NCBI RefSeq assembly: GCF_031851795.1
Contig: NZ_CP134696.1
Location: 4,732,501-4,796,500, forward strand
Source: Pontibacter sp. G13
GTDB lineage: Bacteria; Bacteroidota; Bacteroidia; J057
Length of the DNA: 64,000 nucleotides
Direction of reading: 5' to 3'
Of this stretch, positions 7,993 to 17,200 are shown piece by piece. The notes below the pieces were generated by a model. The model searched no databases. It was not told the DNA's origin and saw only the letters and a list, made by a program, of their open reading frames with translations. A program made the position numbers and the translations under genes. Positions within the stretch are counted from its first letter, which is position 1. The number at the start of each line of letters is the position of its first letter.

Positions 7993-9198
7993 ATGCCGAA
8001 ATTTGCCCGCATGATCAAGGAGTTGTTTTTTCAGCATGTCGCGCAAACCTCAGAATTCCCGATGGCAATCGAGATCGACCGGGCGGAAGGGGTGTACCTA
8101 TATGGACCTAATGGAGAGCGTTGGGTAGATTTTATCAGCGGAATCTGCGTCACCAATGTCGGCCACAAAGCCCCAGAGGTATTGGAGGCGATCCGTACCC
8201 AATCGGAGCGATATATGCACGCGATGGTGTACGGAGAGGCGGTACTGACCCCACAGGTGGAATATGCGACTGAGTTGGCCAACATATTGGGCCCAAACCT
8301 TGATCATGTCTTTTTCGGCAATAGTGGCGCTGAAGCTACTGAAGGCGCATTGAAAGTCGCCAAGAAATTCACCGGAAAAACCCGCATCGTCTCCTGCCTC
8401 AATGCCTATCATGGCTCCACGCACGGAGCGATGAGCGTATCGGGCAATGCCTCCATGAAGGTCGGCTATGGACCGATGCTGCCTGATGTCCATCACATCC
8501 CCTACAACGATCTCGAAGCACTCGCCCAAATCGACGAGCATACCGCTGCATTTGTGGTCGAACCGATCCAAGGAGCTGGAGGCGTCGTCATGCCCACACC
8601 CGGATACCTTCAAGCTGCAAGGGCAAGGTGTACGGAGGTCGGTGCCTTGATGATATTGGATGAGATCCAGACGGGATTTGGCCGAACAGGAAAGATGTTT
8701 GCGCACCAGCATTTTGGGTTTGAGCCAGATATCCTACTCTTGGCCAAAGCCCTGGGCGGAGGACTGCCAATCGGTGCCTTTGTGACCCGCGGAGAAGTGA
8801 TGCGCGTCATTCAGAGCAATCCTTTGCTGGGGCATATCACCACTTTTGGAGGACATCCCGTGAGTTGCGCTGCAGGCTTGGCCGCTTTCCGAAAGATTCA
8901 GTCTGAGAATCTCCTACAACGCGTCCCAGAATTGGAAGCTATTCTATTGAGGGAATTGAAGCATCCCGCTATTGTGGAGCTCCGTGGAACCGGGTTGATT
9001 TATGCGGTGCTGTTTAAGGACTTCGAAACCTCCGATGCCATTCGTGCCAAAGCCTTGGAGTTGGGATTGCTGACCATTGGATTCATCAACATCAAAAACG
9101 GCCTTCGGATTTGTCCGCCCTTGACGATGACGGATGAAGAAATGGTCGAATCCTGCCACATTCTCCTGAAAGCTATCGAGCAGGTTTGCGGGGAATAA
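7993..9198 (+). CDS. Class III PLP-dependent aminotransferase (acetylornithine/aspartate aminotransferase family)
   Basis: A 401-residue fold-type I aminotransferase of class III. Visible hallmarks are GVYLYGPNGERWVDFISGI, the phosphate-binding FFGNSGAEATEGALK, AYHGSTHG with the stacking aromatic, and D223 in MILDEIQTGFGRTG, which pairs with the pyridine nitrogen. K252 in LLAKALGGGLPIG is the Schiff-base lysine. The final segment TTFGGHPVSCAAG matches the family. Relatives use ornithine, beta-alanine, GABA or related omega-amino donors; the substrate is not decidable here, so no symbol is given. ATG at 8011 (MIKELFFQHV) is an equally good start and removes six residues. A short exported-protein gene lies 44 bp upstream on the same strand. 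Confidence 0.88.
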   Translation: MPKFARMIKELFFQHVAQTSEFPMAIEIDRAEGVYLYGPNGERWVDFISGICVTNVGHKAPEVLEAIRTQSERYMHAMVYGEAVLTPQVEYATELANILGPNLDHVFFGNSGAEATEGALKVAKKFTGKTRIVSCLNAYHGSTHGAMSVSGNASMKVGYGPMLPDVHHIPYNDLEALAQIDEHTAAFVVEPIQGAGGVVMPTPGYLQAARARCTEVGALMILDEIQTGFGRTGKMFAHQHFGFEPDILLLAKALGGGLPIGAFVTRGEVMRVIQSNPLLGHITTFGGHPVSCAAGLAAFRKIQSENLLQRVPELEAILLRELKHPAIVELRGTGLIYAVLFKDFETSDAIRAKALELGLLTIGFINIKNGLRICPPLTMTDEEMVESCHILLKAIEQVCGE

Positions 9199-9304
9199 CC
9201 AAATCTGGGCGTGTGGAGACCATATCCTAACTCATACCTGAAGGTTCGAAAACAGGATCATTCAACTATTTATTTTCCCTAGAGTTAAGGGGAAAAGGTT
9301 GGAT

Positions 9305-11548
9305 ATGAAGCAACTATACGTGTTGGGCTTGCTGCTGGTCTGGATAACGGGAATTCAGGCCCAAAACCGCATCCCCTTTATCGAGCGTACGCCCACGAAT
9401 GCTGTTCGAGAAGTACTCTATTTCCAGAACTACCTATACGTGGGAGCCGGTAATTACCTCAAGGTCTTCGATGCCACCAATCTGGACAATTATCCATTTC
9501 CCTTGGTTTTTGAGCATCGATTCGCTTCCACCGTGGAGGATGTCCATCTGTACAGAGGCTACCTATACATTGCAGCCAAGGAGGATGGCATTTCCAAGTG
9601 GCAAGTCAACCAGCCCTATTCCCCCGAATTATTGGCACATATCCGACCTGAAAGCCATCACTATGCCGCCTATGACATGAGCTTCAAAGGAGATACCATC
9701 TTCCTCGCCAATAAAAGCTCGGTGGCACTGTATCGCATTACTGCCGAGTCGCTTACCTACATGCAGGACTTCGCGACGCTGGAAGGTTCTGGATCAATTC
9801 GAGGGGGCGCGCTCCGAGATAGCCTGTATGCCTTTGTGGTAGGGCAGGGGGGAAGTGACAATGGCGTGTACATCTATGACAATCGGACTTTGGAGGAATG
9901 GTCATCCTTTCCCCAACCCTACTGCGATCCTCAGGATGCTTTCTTCGGCGACAGGACCGAGCTGCTTCACATCGTGGGAGGCGCTGCAGATCTAGACGAA
10001 AACCCCGACGCAAAAGGGTGCCTATTCACCCTCGATATTGCCGACCCGGACCAACCAGAACTCGCCTTTCAAGATACCCTCAAGACCTTGGAGAATACCG
10101 CATTTCCCATTCCCCTGAATGGCGAGATCATGAACGATACGATCTTCATTTCCACCCAATACGCCAAAACGACTGTCAACGGGGTCCCCGATACGTTGGA
10201 GGGGCATGTGTATGTCTATGATGCGACCGACCCCGGAAATATCGAGCGGATCGTGGAAATGTACGGGGGACTTTGGCACTTCGACCTGAGCTTACAGGAT
10301 ACGCTCATCGACATTGCCAGCGAATATTACGGACTCCCTCGGATCGCCAAACCGGGGCGAGAGGTTCCGGTTCGGCAATTTGCTACGACAGGAGGAGGAT
10401 GGATCTATGGAAGCGCGATTCATGGAGATACGCTGGCATTGAGTGGAGGAGGATACGGGTACCTCATGTTTGATATTCGAGATCTGGAATCCATCACCAA
10501 CATTGTCGCCAATTCCGATACGACGCTCCCGCTCAGGTCGATCGAGTTCAGCGACAACGGCAACTTCATGTATGGGGTCTACGACGAAGAGCCCGGGTTT
10601 CGGGTGCTGGATGTCAATGGCTTTGTGGAGGTAGCCAATTTGCCGGGAAATTATGGAGGCTCGAAAACCTTCGCCAAAGACGGCCTGTTTGCGACGCTTA
10701 TCAAGCCCGAGGTAGGGCCTCGGCAATTGGTGGTGTTGAACGTGCAAAATCCCTTGGAACCATTTATCGATACGATCTTCAACTATGTGGTCAAAGATTT
10801 TTTGATAGATGATGGCTTCTTGGTGGTAGCCACCAAGGATTCGCTGCTGGTGTATGATGGATTTGAGGACCTCCGACTGAGATATGCCTACCCCGCTGGG
10901 CTCGTGGCGGAGTTTAGCGCGATCGCCAAGGATGCAGATACGCTATACGCCTATCACACCCGGGAGGGCATGCATCGATTCACGCTGTACCCGCAAGGGA
11001 TGGTGCTCGACACCGCCATCAAGGTCGGGGAGGGCATACCATCGATTCTCACGGTGGATGAATACGGGCTCTATTCGGTCATACTGGGCAAGGGGATTTA
11101 TGCTTTTGACAAGCACACGTTGGAGCAAACCAGTAGCTATGGGGGCTCATTGGAGTATCTACACCAGGAAGAATGGGCACCTCAGAAACTCATCGCACAT
11201 CAAGGGAATCTGTATTTGATCGAGGTGTTTTCGCTGCCCACGGTCCTTTCCAACCAAAGCGGGATTCTGGAAAAAGTGGATCAGGGATTTCGCACGAGAG
11301 GACTGGTGACCATTACCCCCAATCCATTCATGGACCGCACGACTATCCGATTTCCCAATCCCCGAAATCTGAGTTTTACCCTCCAAATCTGGGATTTGGA
11401 AGGAAATGTGAAACGGATTATCCCGGACATTCGGGAGAATGAATACATCCTCGATCGTGAGCAGCTCAAAGTCGGGACCTATCTCTATGCGCTCTACAAT
11501 GCTGGGGAACGGCTGGCCTATGGCAAATTGTTTGTGATCGGCTACTGA
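9305..11548 (+). CDS. T9SS-sorted secreted protein with propeller-like repeats
   Basis: A 747-residue protein with a signal peptide (MKQLYVLGLLLVWITGIQAQ, cleavage before QN). The start is the ATG at 9305. Residues about 20-660 contain many short beta-strand repeats of the form YLYVGAGNYLKVFDATN, YLYIAAKEDGISKWQV, FDIRDLESI and GFRVLDVNG. This is the LVIVD-like/propeller pattern of Bacteroidota secreted proteins. Residues about 670-747 are a type A T9SS sorting domain: ITPNPFMDRTTIRF, then FTLQIWDLEGNVKR, then VGTYLYALYNAGERLAYGKL. Such cargo is exported across the outer membrane and either released or anchored through A-LPS. It ends 13 bp from the convergent glycosyltransferase gene, with no terminator visible between them. 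Confidence 0.82.
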   Translation: MKQLYVLGLLLVWITGIQAQNRIPFIERTPTNAVREVLYFQNYLYVGAGNYLKVFDATNLDNYPFPLVFEHRFASTVEDVHLYRGYLYIAAKEDGISKWQVNQPYSPELLAHIRPESHHYAAYDMSFKGDTIFLANKSSVALYRITAESLTYMQDFATLEGSGSIRGGALRDSLYAFVVGQGGSDNGVYIYDNRTLEEWSSFPQPYCDPQDAFFGDRTELLHIVGGAADLDENPDAKGCLFTLDIADPDQPELAFQDTLKTLENTAFPIPLNGEIMNDTIFISTQYAKTTVNGVPDTLEGHVYVYDATDPGNIERIVEMYGGLWHFDLSLQDTLIDIASEYYGLPRIAKPGREVPVRQFATTGGGWIYGSAIHGDTLALSGGGYGYLMFDIRDLESITNIVANSDTTLPLRSIEFSDNGNFMYGVYDEEPGFRVLDVNGFVEVANLPGNYGGSKTFAKDGLFATLIKPEVGPRQLVVLNVQNPLEPFIDTIFNYVVKDFLIDDGFLVVATKDSLLVYDGFEDLRLRYAYPAGLVAEFSAIAKDADTLYAYHTREGMHRFTLYPQGMVLDTAIKVGEGIPSILTVDEYGLYSVILGKGIYAFDKHTLEQTSSYGGSLEYLHQEEWAPQKLIAHQGNLYLIEVFSLPTVLSNQSGILEKVDQGFRTRGLVTITPNPFMDRTTIRFPNPRNLSFTLQIWDLEGNVKRIIPDIRENEYILDREQLKVGTYLYALYNAGERLAYGKLFVIGY

Positions 11549-11561
11549 CGAATGCTGGAAT

Positions 11562-12785
11562 CTATTTCAGCTGCTTTTTGTAAAAATCCAGCAGATCACC
11601 GGCAATGCGGTCATTGTTGAAGTTGCGATGAAAGAATTTGGTTGCATGTCGTGAAATCGTGTCGAACATGCTTTTCCGGTCCAATAGTACCGCGACCCGC
11701 TCTGCAAATTCCTCAGGGTCATCCGCGAGCATGATATCATGCCCATGTCTGGCGGAGATGCCTTCCGCTGCGATGTAGGTGGCGACGATGGGTTTTCCGT
11801 AGGCCAATCCTTCCACGATTTTGACACGCATGCCACTCCCAGAGAGGATCGGAACGACCATGACCCCTTTGGACCTCAGAAATGCACCTGCGCTTTCGAC
11901 TTCGCCGACGACCTTGATCTGCTTGTGGCGCATCGTGCGGTACTTGTCGGGCATTCTCCTACCTGCGATGTAGAAGGGAACCTCCGGGTATCGGGCATGA
12001 ACGATCGGCCAGACCTCTTTGAGAAACCAGTCGAGTCCTTCGCGATTGGGTTCCCAGTCCAAAGCACCCAGATAGCAGATCGATGGATACTCGAATTCCA
12101 CCTCGGATTCGTCCAAGGCATCGACATCCATGCCCACTGTACACACCCGAATGGGTTTTTTCACGCCAAGTTTCTTGAAGAGGCCGGCATCCTTGCCCGA
12201 GATCGGCACCAATACATCGAAGGGATTGGCACTCATCTGCGCCCGCTCATAGGCGGCCATGCGATTGGCAGTGATCTCAAAGATCAATTTCTTGACGGGA
12301 TTGTACTCGTTTTCTGTTCGGCGCTTCCAGATTTCGTGCTCGATATTGTGTGCCCGATAGGAGATGAGCGCCTTGGAGTGCTTGCGAATCGCCGGGATGT
12401 ACGGCATCATGAACAACGTCTCCAGTTGGATGATGTCGAATTTGCCCGCTTGTACGATCCGCTCTAGCTCGTGCCGGAAGTTGGAGGAGGTAAATCGATG
12501 GACATGGTAGGAGTCTTGGCTAAACAGCAGATTGGCCACCAAGTCCACCAGTTTGACCGAGGTGTCCACGTTGACCGCGTGAAAATCAGCGAGTTCGCGG
12601 ATATGTTCCGGATAGCTTCGGAGATTCACCTGATGTTTGGGGGTGTTCATGAAGAGGACAGAGACCTCGTGTCCGGCCTTGTGAAAAGCGCGGATCATAT
12701 TGAGCATGGCGAGGGAACCACCATCCATGGCAGGCCAGGGGGCCTTGGTACAGAGGATCAGGATCTTGAGCGGGGAGCTGGACAT
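11562..12785 (-). CDS. Glycosyltransferase, GT-B group 1 type
   Basis: A 407-residue GT-B glycosyltransferase. The N-terminal Rossmann half starts MSSSPLKILILCTKAPWPAMDGG, a proline/glycine-rich nucleotide-sugar GT start. The C-terminal half has SICYLGALDWEPNREGLDWF and the donor-site segment VVPILSGSGMRVKIVEGLAYGKPIVATYIAAEG. That is the group 1 pattern S-G-x(n)-K-x-x-E-G/A with the conserved glutamate. Architecture resembles PelF/WcaL-like and 'glycosyltransferase, TIGR03087'-type enzymes, but the sugar donor and acceptor are unknown. It is probably involved in capsule, lipopolysaccharide or glycoprotein glycan synthesis. The start at 12785 is preferred to 12830 because the Rossmann strand begins directly after it. 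It stands alone, flanked upstream by the first repeat cluster. Confidence 0.87.
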   Translation of the reverse strand: MSSSPLKILILCTKAPWPAMDGGSLAMLNMIRAFHKAGHEVSVLFMNTPKHQVNLRSYPEHIRELADFHAVNVDTSVKLVDLVANLLFSQDSYHVHRFTSSNFRHELERIVQAGKFDIIQLETLFMMPYIPAIRKHSKALISYRAHNIEHEIWKRRTENEYNPVKKLIFEITANRMAAYERAQMSANPFDVLVPISGKDAGLFKKLGVKKPIRVCTVGMDVDALDESEVEFEYPSICYLGALDWEPNREGLDWFLKEVWPIVHARYPEVPFYIAGRRMPDKYRTMRHKQIKVVGEVESAGAFLRSKGVMVVPILSGSGMRVKIVEGLAYGKPIVATYIAAEGISARHGHDIMLADDPEEFAERVAVLLDRKSMFDTISRHATKFFHRNFNNDRIAGDLLDFYKKQLK

Positions 12786-12827
12786 GGGGGCAAAAATGCG
12801 CCCTCCTGCTTGGATTTGCAAGCAAGC

Positions 12828-12990
12828 CAAGGGTTAAAACCCTTGGTTGTGGGGTGTCGCGCCTACAGCGCTTTTAGATGGGGCAAGGGTTGAAACCCTA
12901 GCCTGTGGGGTGTCGCGCCTACAGCGCTTGTAAATGGTTCAAGGGTTAAAACCCTAGCCTGTGGGGTGTCGCGCCTATAGCGCTAGGATG
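12828..12990. repeat. 56-bp tandem repeat, three copies
   Basis: Copies start at 12828, 12884 and 12940 at a constant 56-bp period. Each contains an AGGGTT-AA-AACCCT palindrome or its one-base variant, then a GTGTCGCGCC core, then a (C/T)AGCGCT end. There is no unique spacer between units, so it is not a CRISPR array. It lies upstream of the glycosyltransferase start and resembles REP-like palindromes of Bacteroidota. Confidence 0.85.
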
Positions 12991-13082
12991 GATGCTAATT
13001 GTATGCTGAGGCATGGCTTTTGGCAAGCGCGAGCAAGGATGCCTTTTTCGGTAGAGGAGCCTTTCTTGGCATGCCTGAGCAG

Positions 13083-13127
13083 GAGCCGGATTACCCACGG
13101 GCCATCGCACTTTCCGAAATCCGGCTC
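13083..13127. repeat. Inverted repeat (hairpin) in repeat cluster
   Basis: Perfect 10-bp arms GAGCCGGATT (13083-13092) and AATCCGGCTC (13118-13127) with a 25-base loop, just before the first copy of the 281-bp element. Confidence 0.75.
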
Positions 13128-13132
13128 AGCTT

Positions 13133-13413
13133 GCCGATCGGGAATCTCCTGAGCGCGGAGCATCCTGCCACGCGAAAAACTACTGCCTCATCCCGCAAAA
13201 TTTCGACGCGGTGGCGCCTGTGGGCTGGGAAATTTATGCGGGATCTCACGCCTCGTGGATGTTGGGGCTGGTTTTTTGCCAAGCGTGGAACAGCCTGCCA
13301 AGCCAGCGCCACTGGCCCCCTCGGCGGTTGAGCTTGGATGCCATGCAAGCAGCAGATCCTGAATCGGCCGCCATCGCTAGAAGCCTCGGCTATGGCCGTT
13401 CAGGATGACATGG
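13133..13413. repeat. 281-bp dispersed repeat, copy 1
   Basis: Nearly identical over most of its length to 21289-21569, which is the same size, and similar to 13524-13780. It holds two secondary-structure blocks. One is CCCGCAAAATTTC (13192-13204) against GAAATTTATGCGGG (13229-13242), with one bulge. The other runs 13356-13406, with outer arms ATCCTGAA/TTCAGGAT and inner CGGCC..CCAT/ATGGCCG pairing. Reading frames through it differ between copies mainly by amino-acid-changing substitutions, so it is treated as non-coding. Confidence 0.85.
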
Positions 13414-13523
13414 TGGGTAGATTAGATCCTGCCCCCCTGTGTCATTCTGAAAAATCTGAAGGGCGGGCCTGTGTGCTGGGGATTTATTCAGAATCTCGAT
13501 AGGAATGAATGCCTGGCCTGATT

Positions 13524-13780
13524 GCGGAGCCTTTTCCCATGCGAAAACAAATGCCTCATCCCGCAAAATTTCGACGCAGTGGCACCTGTGGGCCGGGAAA
13601 TTTATGCGGGATCTCACGCTTTGTGGATGCTGGGGCTGGTTTTTTGCCAGGCGTGGAACAGCCTGCCAAGCCAACGCCACATGCCTTCTCGGCGGTTGAG
13701 CTTGGATGCCATGCAAGCAGCAGATCCTGAATCGGCTACCATCGCTAGAAGCCTCAGCTATGGCCGTTCAGGATGACAAG
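13524..13780. repeat. 281-bp dispersed repeat, copy 2 (diverged, shorter)
   Basis: Same order of blocks as copy 1, from GCGGAGCCTTTT to the GGATGACA end, with more substitutions. The terminal hairpin arms ATCCTGAA/TTCAGGAT are kept. It lies 110 bp downstream of copy 1 in the same orientation. The gap between them contains GTCATTCTGA, a REP-like motif. Confidence 0.8.
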
Positions 13781-13796
13781 ATGGGAGGATTAAATG

Positions 13797-13846
13797 CAGC
13801 CCTGCGGGCGCCCAACCGCAAACCCCGTTGCAGGAATGAGGCAAAA
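13797..13846. repeat. Truncated copy of the 104-bp repeat
   Basis: Starts CAGCCCTGCGGGCGCCC and ends with GAATGAGGC, like the full copies at 21100 and 21584, but lacks about 55 central bases. The deletion endpoints coincide with short CAGG direct repeats seen in the full copies. Confidence 0.65.
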
Positions 13847-14286
13847 AGCACGGCTGCAGGAAAGGAAATTGCATGAATCGTTGTGGAAATAATCAACCCG
13901 ACATGCATAATATTTGATTTTTCGTTTCTTTCAAATCCGGTGTTTCAAGAGTTTTTTTGTTCGACATGTAGGGATTGAGGTGGAAGTGACTGATATTGAG
14001 GGCCTGAAATCGAATTACGGGTCGACATGGAAGGGAAGTTTTCATTCTGTAAAACAGAACCGAGTTGAATATAAAGACCTTGGATCTATCTGCCTACCTT
14101 TTCAAAGGTGAAAGGTTTTAGCCATTATTTCGGAATAAATCCTATTTACATAAATAGCTGAATATGAATATTATATATAGTTGAAACATTTTACCGTCAT
14201 TTCAATTCGTTTTTTCGTGTTGTTTTTCATCCGTTATTGCCCCCGATCATAGCCGGCACATGATCCTAATGACAACCACAAACAAC
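13847..14286. other. Gene-free AT-rich leader region
   Basis: Between the repeats and the large T9SS gene the sequence becomes markedly AT-rich (especially 14100-14220). It probably holds the promoter and 5' leader of the downstream gene. I found no convincing TAnnTTTG/TTTG promoter pair and no open frame worth annotating. Confidence 0.4.
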
Positions 14287-17200
14287 ATGAAAATGAATTA
14301 CCTTTTTAGGTTTATTCCCTTCCCTTCCCTTCCCTTCCCTTCCCTTCCCTTCCCTTCCCTTCCCTTCCCTTCCCTTCCCAAGACACGATTGTGCCTTGTG
14401 ATTCTGTGGATCATGGGGAGCTGGTCTGGTACGGCCTATGCACAGACTGACAGCATCAAACCCATTACCTATCCATCAGAGGCTGAATGCGGATATTACC
14501 TGGGATTGATGGAGGCGAAGGATCAATCCTTTTACCACATCACCGATACCATAGACCAGTTCTTTCGGGGATATGATTCCATCCCAAGGAAAGTCGCCAA
14601 GACCTATGGCCGATGGCGGGACTTCTGGGGAAAGCGGGCCGCCGCTGACGGAAACCTCCAGCAAGCCAACAACCACCTGCTGAACATCCTCTCGAGCAAA
14701 AGTCCCGCAGATAGGGACGCCTACCTCTGTGATCAGGACCCCTCGGACTGGTTACAGGTAGATCGAAATAACGCGACGAATAAAATGTCTGCCGGAATCC
14801 TGAATTGTGTATATAGTCCTCCTGGGGATGAAAACACCATCTATGTGGGTTCCAATACGGGTGGACTTTGGAAAACCACCGACATGGGGATTTCTTGGCA
14901 GAATATGACCGACGTTATAGGGTTGCCCGGATTGGGGGTATTGAGTATTGTTGGACATCCCGATCCTGACAGTTCTGATATCCTTTTTATCGCCACGGGA
15001 AATGGATCGGAGTTCAATGCCAATTTTGGCGCTGGTGTTTTCAGGACTACGGATGGAGGATCAAGCTGGGATCCAACAGCACTGAGTTGGCAGGAGGATG
15101 ATTCGCTACACAACTTTCTACTTTACAACAAAGAAGTCAAGAAACTCCTGATGCATCCCACCAATCCAGACATCATGTATGCGATGACAAGGACTGCGGT
15201 GTACAAGACTACGGATGGATGGCGTACAGATGCCCTAACGAATAAAATCTTCGAAACGTCACCAGTTCTCAGGTTTTGCTCGAAGGCAGTTCTTCCACAT
15301 TTGGGGGATATTGATATGCTTACGGGAAGACCCGATAGCGTGTATGTATCTCTTCAATATAACAGCATTTGTGGTATTCCCGCCATTTATCGATTGGCCG
15401 ATGGCGTCCCGGATCGAGAGGTGACACCTCCCAATTCCAATTCGAGAATTTATCTGATGGCGACTTCTCCTGCTGCTCCCAATACGCTTTGGGCGGCCTT
15501 CAGGGATTGGCAATCTGGAGGAGGAAAGGATTTCAATGGTGACTTACCTGTTGATAATCTAATTTACAAAAGCAATGATTTTGGCGCCACCTGGATTCAG
15601 GTATCCTTTAATCCTTCTATTTACCAACCTTTAGGTGATATATCAAATAAGGAAATTTGGCGTTCATCATTTCTTTCAATTATGCGCCCCGTTTTTGAAG
15701 TTAATCCTGCTGATACGATGATCATGTATTTTGGTGCGAATACCCTATTGCGTACAACAAATGGTGGCCTCACTTTACGACAAGTATCGGACTATGGAAG
15801 TCAAGTGACCCATGGCGATATCCGTGGGATGCAGATTTACCAAGGTGTTTCGGGAGGGAATGGAGATCGAGTTCTGATCGCCCATGATGGCGGGGTGAGT
15901 CGAAGAATTGCCTGGACAGATTTTAGTGCCTATTATTCCCAATGGAATAATTTGAATGGCCACGATCTCCAAATCAACCAGCACTTCGATATCGCGGCTT
16001 CCTCAAGTCATCCCAGTTTTGTTCTTGGAGGCGCACAAGACAATGGAACTCAAGTGATTTTCGATTCTGTTAAATCTCATCATATAGGGGGGGACGGAGG
16101 ACAAACTATCATCGATTGGCAGGATTCTAATATATGGCTAGCAAGATCAAATTCATCAATATTAAGATATCCAAGTATTGAAAAGTTGTTCAGTTGGTCA
16201 GCAAAAACATATCCGGGCCCCGATGGGGAATTTGAGCCATACCCTTTTGAGTTAGATCCATCTGATCACAATATCCTTTTTGCTGCAAGAACAAATAAAT
16301 TCTACAAATTTGAATTCTCTGGTGATTCTTTTTTTAATCAAAATACTACTAGGGAAATTATTCCGATTGATGGTTCGATTTCAAAATTCCCCGTCGATCT
16401 GGAAGTCGCCCCACTTTCCCCAACCGAAACGATGATCCTCATTTCCTATGAGGTGGGCAGCAACAAATCCCGCTCCCTGTTTAGATCGATGGACTCAGGC
16501 CAGACTTGGGAGAATATTTCTCCTTCCAATGGGTCAACCTATCTGTTTGGCAGTCAAATCAACACCATCGAGGTAGATCCAGATCATCCCAATCGGGTAT
16601 GGGTAGGCCTGGCCGACAAGGGGAAAGTATGGTACTCGGAGGATTATGGAGATACCTGGTCTCTCTTTGGCCCCGGACATTATTCGCATGGGAGCGGAGC
16701 CCCCCGGAATGGACGGACCCCTCCCCTTCCCGTACAAAGCCTCATCTATCAGCGCGGTTCGGACGATGTGATCTACCTCGCCAATGACTTGGGAGTATAT
16801 CGCTACAACAAGGCTTCGGACGAATGGGATTGCTTCCACTCGACCCTGCCTCCGATGATTGTCTCCGATCTGGAGATCGACTATTGCCAGGGATTGTTGT
16901 ATGCGGGTTCTTTCGGGCGTAGCACTTGGGCAACCCCGCTCCAACCCATCGGACCGGACACCATCGAGGCAGCACACCCATATCCGGGATCTGGCACCTA
17001 CCTCACCGATACGCTCTATGCACACGAGGTGGTCAACTATGCCAATGACATCGTCGTGCCTTCCGGAACCCAATGGGTGATTCAGGGGACGCTGAACATG
17101 GGGATCGGAAAACAAATCCACGTCATGCCCAATGCCAGACTCATCGTGGATGGCGGGACCATCACCAATCTGTGCGGAGATTATTGGGGAGGGATCAAGG

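Noticed and set aside
12828-12990. CRISPR array
   Set aside because: The three 56-bp units are contiguous with no unique spacers, and no cas genes are seen.
13211-13776. Short frames of the form VGWEIYAGSH...RSG repeated inside the dispersed elements (also 21367-21564)
   Set aside because: Frames are open in all copies, but most copy differences change residues and both strands are open. This fits a structured non-coding element rather than a protein.
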